DNA from: Carex sylvatica
Taxonomy: Eukaryota > Streptophyta > Magnoliopsida > Poales > Cyperaceae
Assembly (NCBI GenBank): GCA_964058845.1
Contig: CAXKVR010000423.1
Coordinates: 1 to 64,000, forward strand
Direction of reading: 5' to 3'
Length of the DNA: 64,000 nucleotides
Shown here: piece after piece, positions 57,969 to 64,000 of the stretch
Layout of the letters: every line of letters starts with the position of its first letter
Position numbering within the stretch: position 1 is the first letter of the stretch
Translations under genes and position numbers: made by a program
The notes under the pieces: generated by a model
The model's database searches: none
Told to the model about the DNA's origin: nothing
Seen by the model: the letters and a program-made list of their open reading frames with translations, nothing else

Positions 57969-58726
57969 GTAGGTGATATGAATTCACATAGGCGTGGGAA
58001 ATACTTAAGGTGAGTGCCGATTAGTTTAAAAATGATTAAAAGTTATTTCATATTGAATATTACCTTGAAACTCCTTCATTTATTTTTGTTCAAACAAAAT
58101 GGAATAACTTGCTCTTGACTCCTTGTGAAATACTCGCTTTGGTTGAAAGGCAATGAAAAGAATCCGTTTTATTTATCTCTAAATAATTGTCTTTAGTTTA
58201 ACTTCAATCAAGTCGTGGAAGTTTTTTGGTTCGATAAAGTCCCAAAAGTATCATTTTTAGTTTAATTGATTTTATGAATTATTTTTGTTCAATTAAACCT
58301 TTTAAATATTGTCTTTTGAGTTAATTAAATCCTTCTATTAATTTGTGTATTGTTCCTTAACTAATTATCTATTTTTTAAAATTAAATGAATTGTTCCTTC
58401 CTTCTCCTCCGGCCTCCTCCCTCCAAATCTCCAATCTGTATCTTTTTAGGGTGTACTTCACAAAAGAGGAGAGCATGAGTGACCAAATTGGTCAAACAAA
58501 TTTATTTGTTCTCCAAACTCAAATCTCTATCGCTCCCCTTCCTCCAATTTGGAGGGTACCGCTTCTCCTTACTCTTTCCATCTCCTTCCCTTTCCTTCCC
58601 TTCTCTTTCCTTATCTTTGAATTTACAGAGCCACACCCTTAAATAACTTGAGAGTAAAATTAGAAAATTTTTACATTCTTTAACTTTGGCATGAATTTTA
58701 AAACGCACTTCACTATATTCATCAGT
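57969..58726. other. Intergenic sequence with a CT-rich tract
   Basis: A pyrimidine-rich stretch at 58396-58435 and 58560-58615 gives spurious open frames on both strands. No gene recognised. Confidence 0.45.
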
Positions 58727-59308
58727 ATTCTAAATAGTGTGCAATAGCGACGCTATAACGTTTTTGGACCTTAAATGCTAAATTATGGGATAAAAATCCG
58801 CTATTTCAGCTACAACCGCTATGACGGTAATAGCGGTTCGCTATCTGCGCCATAACACACGCCTACATAGACTTTATATAAGAATTCAAACTGAAAATTA
58901 ATTTTAAATATCAATCTTTTTAAGGTCCAGATTGATTTTGCTTTTAAATAGAAAAAATAGATAGTTTATTTCATGATGCTTAGGTTTTTTTAATAGAAAA
59001 AAATATATAGTTTATACCATGATATTTAGGTTATTTTGAATGAAAAAAGATAAATAGTTTATTATTTTATTAGAGATATTTTGAACAACAATTTGGACTT
59101 TATACTAGTTTAATATGAATATTCTAATTCCTTAATTAATTTTGTATTATTTATTACTCTATGAGACTTTAGATAATATTGATAATTAGTAGAAATAAAA
59201 TAATTGAAAAACGCTATATAGAATAGTTTTTGCTATAGTTACGCTATTCGCGATAGCTTTTTTTATAACTTTTCCACTGTGATGCGATAATCAATATTTA
59301 CAACCTTA
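58727..59308. mobile_element. Degenerate DNA transposon with 'tagcg/cgcta' repeats
   Basis: The left end 'attctaaatagtgtgcaata' and the complement of the right end 'tcaatatttacaaccttaat' are loosely related. Inside both edges are clusters of 'acgctat', 'atagcggt' and 'gcgatagc'. The same motif set occurs in the MITE at 61653-61826, so these may be one family. Confidence 0.4.
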
Positions 59309-61652
59309 ATATTTACGATAAGCATTAAATTTCTTTTGTCTCAACTAGGACTAAATCCAAACTATTTTTTTTTAATTGTACCCTCAGGTACATTTGAGTG
59401 AGACATCATCCACAGATGTTAATTGGATGTTATGGTACAAAATTAATACTCAAATCAGCATGCAAATAACAGAAGACTACAATTAAACTAAAGAAAGTAG
59501 TTAAGAGACTTTAATTAGCTAAAAAGTTCAAAGACTCAATTGAATGAAACACAGTATTTTAAGAATTTAATTGAACTCCTGCTAGTCACTGCCTAGTTAT
59601 CAAAAAAAAAAAAAAAATTGAACAAAAAAAAATCAAAATCAAAATCTCAATTAAATGACAATAATCCAAAAATCAAGAAAGAGACTCTCCTTAAAGATTA
59701 ATAATAGATGATTCCAAATTTATGATTCTTTGTTGTCTATAGTCAAGACTCAAGGCACAAGTCAATATTCATTATTTGAGTAATGCCTTTGAACATCAAT
59801 CAACCCACAACCGCACGTTATTCATGCTTCTGTTAAACACTGACTCATGTATAAATTCCGTATGAATTTATTTTGCTTTAATAATACAAAATTGAAACCT
59901 CTAAAAATTTGTAGGACAGGATGGAATCTTCTAAGTTGCTCCAATGATTCTAATTTTACGCGATCTTTTTGCAAAATTTGAAGAGAAAATCAGAAGTAAA
60001 TGTCGTGTTAGATTCGCAGGACTGCAGTAGAGCGAGATAAGAACGTGCAGAATATTTTAATAGATACGTTGTATAAATTTTATAAAAATATAAATATAAA
60101 TGTACTAGTCACGTCATTGCGTATGTAACTCACCTCTACTATTATGCAAAAGGTCCCACCACCACTACATTGGAGATTTTGATTGTCCGTAACAGATAGT
60201 ATGTAATACATTATATCGGCAAGCTTGATTATTCGGTCAGAGGCTTGAAACAGGATTTATCACAGGAAATTTGCAACAGAGGATCGAGATACTTCAGTTG
60301 GTTTTGAGTCTTTGACCCTTTCTTTTGTGAAGAGCCAAGGGGCACTCTGTTTTAATTTATTGACAGCGCCAAGTTAGAGGCAGTGAGTGTGCACAATTCA
60401 AGTTACGTGTCGTCCATCTGTGTGCCACCGAGCACCTTTCTTAATTTTCTTTCCCTATTATCGAGAAAGAACCCGTAGGCTCGGAAGCTGTTCGGATCAC
60501 AGTCACAATTCGATTCGTCCGACGAAATTAAAAATTTATAATTATTTGAATTAGAGATTTTAGTAGACAACAAAAAAAAAAAAAATGTTTTGAGAAAAAT
60601 TCAGAAATTCGTGTTTAATTTGATCAAAGTTCGGTCAACTGAATAATTCGACGTTCAATTCAGCATTACTAAAAAAAATTATTTAAATATAATATATAAA
60701 TCTTGTCACTATAGTTCAGACAACATTTATTTCAATCCTTAAATAATATTTCTTTTCAACTAAATTTTCAGTGCAAGTCATAGATTGAAAAACAAAATTG
60801 AGGGCGCACGCACCTGAGATCATGTCAATCCGGACTCCCAGTCTAAACTCTAAACAACCGTTTTGAATCAATGCTTACACATGTCGAGAAGTCCCAACAC
60901 TAATGCGCATAATCTGGTAAATTTGGCGCGGTCTCATATCACATAACTGATATTGGCTCTTCGTACTCCCTTTGAGGTGTCTGTTGATGAGCTCAGCAAT
61001 TTTGTTAAAAAAATTATACATTTTTTTTTAAAATTTTGCAACTTGTCTTTTTTAGATTTTTGAAATTTGAAATTTCATCAAGATTTATAGGTCTGGATTA
61101 ATTTTGTTTTTTTCTGAAATTTTATTTTATTTGACTTTTTCTAATTTTAATTTGTAATTAAAGTTAAATTTAAAATTAAAATTATAATAAATTTTTTGAG
61201 TTATTATTAATAATTAGAATTAGAAGTTAAAGTATTAAAAATTATAAGTTAGAATATTATTTTTATCTAGTACTGAATTAATAAATAAATTTAAATTTAA
61301 TTAACTATTTCAATTCAATTTGCTATTTTTTTTCTTCCTATAAAAATCCTGAATTCCTTGTGGTGTCTTTCAATCGTTATGGTGTTTTCTTTTGGATCAT
61401 GTAATATTTACTGACTTATGTAACTTGCTGCTTGAATCAATATAATGCCTATGGGTTTTTTCTGCAAAAATAAAATAAAATAAAATGAGTCCGGCTAAAT
61501 TCTCTTTCTGCGTACTAAAAATTATTTCTTTTTTCAAGAAGTGTTAATAAAAATAAGATAAAAGGGTTAAATTAATATTTTATAATTAAACGATATAAAA
61601 CATATTCTTGTGTGACAAAATTTGTAAAAAAATAAACATAACATTTTATCAG
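59309..61652. other. AT-rich intergenic sequence
   Basis: No gene, RNA gene or element terminus recognised over 2.3 kb. Confidence 0.5.
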
Positions 61653-61826
61653 GGTTCTAAATAGCTAGGCAGCTAGCTATAGCTGCGCTATAGCTTTTTC
61701 AAAACTCAAAAGCTATAACACTATTAACTATTTTTCTTTTATAATTATTCTAGATAGCTAGTTATTATTGCACTATAGCTTTTTCAGACCTTAAAAGTTA
61801 TAGCGTTATAATCGCTATTTAGAACC
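61653..61826. mobile_element. MITE, 174 bp, TIR GGTTCTAAATAGC
   Basis: The left end GGTTCTAAATAGC pairs exactly with the right end GCTATTTAGAACC (13 of 13). The interior holds 'agctatagc' palindromes and an internal duplication (gctatagctttttcaaaact and gctatagctttttcagacct). Confidence 0.8.
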
Positions 61827-61831
61827 ACTTC

Positions 61832-62031
61832 GGAGTAGGTCCGATGCTCATTGGACCTACTTTGGTTTGATGGGTGATCTGGCCCATCCAATTGCATCAA
61901 GATTCGTACGCTTTTATTAAAATCCATATGAATTTTTATCAATTTACGTGCGCACATATCTTAATACTAATCATACGGTGATAGAACTAATTGAACTTAA
62001 AAGTAGGTCCCATGTTCATCGGACCTACTCC
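61832..62031. mobile_element. MITE, 200 bp, TIR ~29 bp
   Basis: The left end 'ggagtaggtccgatg' matches the complement of the right end exactly over 15 bases, and pairing continues ('ggacctac') to about 29. It abuts the previous MITE with only five bases between them. Confidence 0.8.
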
Positions 62032-62969
62032 TATCTCATTTAGAACCTTGCATTTTATACTTAAATCAGTACTGTTTTGCATCCGGTGAGTAAGTGAGTT
62101 TCATCGTTTCTGCAATTTGAATTTATTTTACATTTTCTTATTATTTTATTTGAATCATTTTTAATGGATTTTATTGAATTTTGATTTTAGTAAATTCCAT
62201 GTTAATACAGATAAGACAATTTCAAAAGATGGGTATGTTTTGAAAATGAAACAAGATTTTTACAACTATTTTACTTTTCAACGAAACATTCAATTAAATA
62301 AATTTGTGTAACCATTTTAAAGTATATTTATGGTATGAGTTTTCGTAAATTAATTTATGAGTTATTGTAAACGTAAAATTTTATCCCACTTAATCTCGCA
62401 ACAGCTTATAAAATAAACTCATATTTTATATTTTCCTAAAAATGAATAATTATTATAATTTGCGTGAGGAATAATTACCTTATTATACAAATTTATGAGT
62501 TCGATTGTGAAATTATAGGGATAAGAGAGAGGTATTTCGTTGCAGAGTAAGTGATGAAGTAAATTCATACTACATACCAAATTATATTAGGCCAAAATTA
62601 ATAGTTAATTTATAAAATTAAATATGAACTAAATCAAATCGAGTCACATAAATTATGGGCTAAAATTTATGCTTCCTCTCTGAGTAAGTGTCTTTAGATT
62701 GGTGCATACAAATTTTTTTTTTTGAAACCTTGACAGTGGCTGTTAAGTATAATTTTTATTGATTAAAACGTAAAATACATCCATCGTTCTACATTCAAAA
62801 TATCATCCAAACTACATCAACATCTAAAAACATCAACATCTAAACATCAACATCTAACAACACAAACAACTAAAATAACAAAAGAAACAAACAATATCCT
62901 TTAGTGGTAGACATCGATAACCTTCAATATTGGCTGGCTAGCGACCAAAGAAAATAAAACATCTTTTTC
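62032..62969. other. AT-rich intergenic sequence
   Basis: No gene recognised. Confidence 0.5.
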
Positions 62970-63430
62970 TTTTCTTTTCTTTTCTTTTTTTCTATTTGGA
63001 TTGTGGGCGGAGAAGGCATGGTGTCGCGGTGGTGGGAGTGCAAAGAGATGAGAGCTGACGACTAGGGTTATTGCCGCCAACTGTCCTCTTAGTTATCTCA
63101 ACAATGATGAAGGAAGAGAAGGTGCCGATAGAAAAGAAAGATGACGACTAGAGCTATTATTGTCAACTTTCTCTTCTTTCAACGGATAGGTGCTGGAATA
63201 GGGGGTAGGAACGAGTAGTGCTTGCTGGCGGCTAGAATTTTTTGAAGAGAAAACGGGGTGGATGAGAGTAAAAGAGAGTAGAGGAGGGAATAGAGAATGT
63301 AGAGAAGAAGAGGGGTTGTCGGTGCGGATCCTCCGCTCCTCCCTCCCCTCCCTCCCTCAGGGGGGAGCGGGAGGCGGGGATGAGGCTGAGGAAGCTTGCT
63401 GACGGAGAGATGAGAGGTGCATACAAACTT
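62970..63430. repeat. GA/CT-rich tract with a degenerate direct duplication
   Basis: A (TTTTC)n run at about 62972-62995 is followed by two related blocks, 'gctgacgactagggttattg' (63053) and 'atgacgactagagctattat' (63142), and a strongly purine-rich stretch to 63430. Open frames on the minus strand here are composition artefacts. Confidence 0.55.
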
Positions 63431-64000
63431 ATTGGACTATGTGTTTAGCGATTTTAATTTGGACTGACCAAATGCATGTACGCATATTTCATATAAACAG
63501 AGGGAGAGAAAAGGAAGGGGGTTGTGTGTTTGGTGCTGGCACACCGATTTACGGAGATATCAGTATAGATGTGACTACGATTATTGTATACATCCGACAT
63601 GCAAGCGAAGCAGATAAAAGTTATGTCTCTTACAACTAAAATCACGAAGAACTCCTGCTGTGCTTCTAGTGATAAATTCTATATATTTTGCAATTAATTT
63701 ACACATGAATTGCAATTGAAATTGTGCTTCGAGTAGTAATTAATTCACTAAATTGCAATTGAATTGTACATCTAAATTTCAAATCTTGTATTAAGATGAA
63801 GTAACATTTAAATTAATATAAAGTAAGGTACTTCACCTCTCTAGGTGGAGTTGCTTACTTCGCATGTGAGTTTTGCGGTTAGAGTTACATCAATCTTACA
63901 ATCTTTCTTCTCTTTATAAGCTTAATTCACCAAATTCCAACTAAATATAATTAATTCAATCATTTGAAATAAGCAATTTAGTTCGAATTAAATTTTACTC
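63431..64000. other. Intergenic sequence to window end
   Basis: No gene recognised. Several copies of 'aattgcaattgaa' at about 63690-63770. Confidence 0.45.

Noticed and set aside
1..64000. tRNA, rRNA, or microRNA genes
   Set aside because: I saw no sequence with the A and B boxes or conserved rRNA segments of such genes; only primer-binding sites complementary to a tRNA end. A covariance-model scan would be needed to exclude them.

Overview
This window is nuclear DNA of a flowering plant (most likely a eudicot or early-diverging angiosperm; I cannot name the species). Evidence: GT-AG introns, plant-specific domain families (plant mobile domain, a Gag1-like clamp/DUF4050 protein, a PHT4-type plastid anion transporter fragment), and plant lineages of mobile elements (Ty3/gypsy Tat-like, Ty1/copia, CACTA, Mutator-like, hAT, Helitron, LINE). 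It is a repeat-dense, gene-poor region; only one ordinary host gene is convincingly present.

Layout. 1-3380: 3' end and 3' LTR of a Tat-type gypsy element. 3383-8083: about 51 copies of an 81-bp tandem repeat, split by a 0.54-kb insert holding a copia RNase H remnant. 8349-11980: a non-autonomous CACTA element (3-bp target duplication GAA) that has captured two exons of a PHT4-type transporter gene. 14056-14766: a foldback element. 15299-24753: a 9.5-kb Mutator-like element (MULE) with ~230-bp terminal inverted repeats and a perfect 9-bp target duplication. It carries a MURA-type transposase with two inactivating lesions on + and, convergently on -, a ten-exon plant-mobile-domain (MAIN-like) gene with one premature stop. 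25588-26221: small DNA transposons. 26760-40440: a nest in which minus-strand LINE remnants are split by a 4.7-kb CACTA element (27480-32139, itself hosting a 416-bp MITE), by a copia element with apparently identical LTRs (32400-37379), by a short 5'-truncated LINE, and by a 1.1-kb Helitron with a 240-bp palindrome.

44498-47700: the host gene, a Gag1-like clamp (DUF4050) protein of 166 aa with a 5' UTR intron and a degenerate hAT-like insertion in a coding intron. Sequence just upstream of its 5' UTR resembles the palindrome arms in the Helitron. 48278-55888: a large copia-derived element with 1.4-kb LTRs that has a decayed gag but no pol; a different, also decayed, plant-transposon-type ORF occupies the pol position. 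55889-64000: AT-rich intergenic sequence with small MITEs, a probable solo LTR and a GA-rich tract.

Most coding sequence here serves transposition. Target duplications give a relative chronology: LINEs are oldest, CACTA and Helitron are younger, and the copia insertion at 32405 is the youngest. Boundaries given with target duplications were read directly. Functional calls rest on recognised motifs, with no database search.
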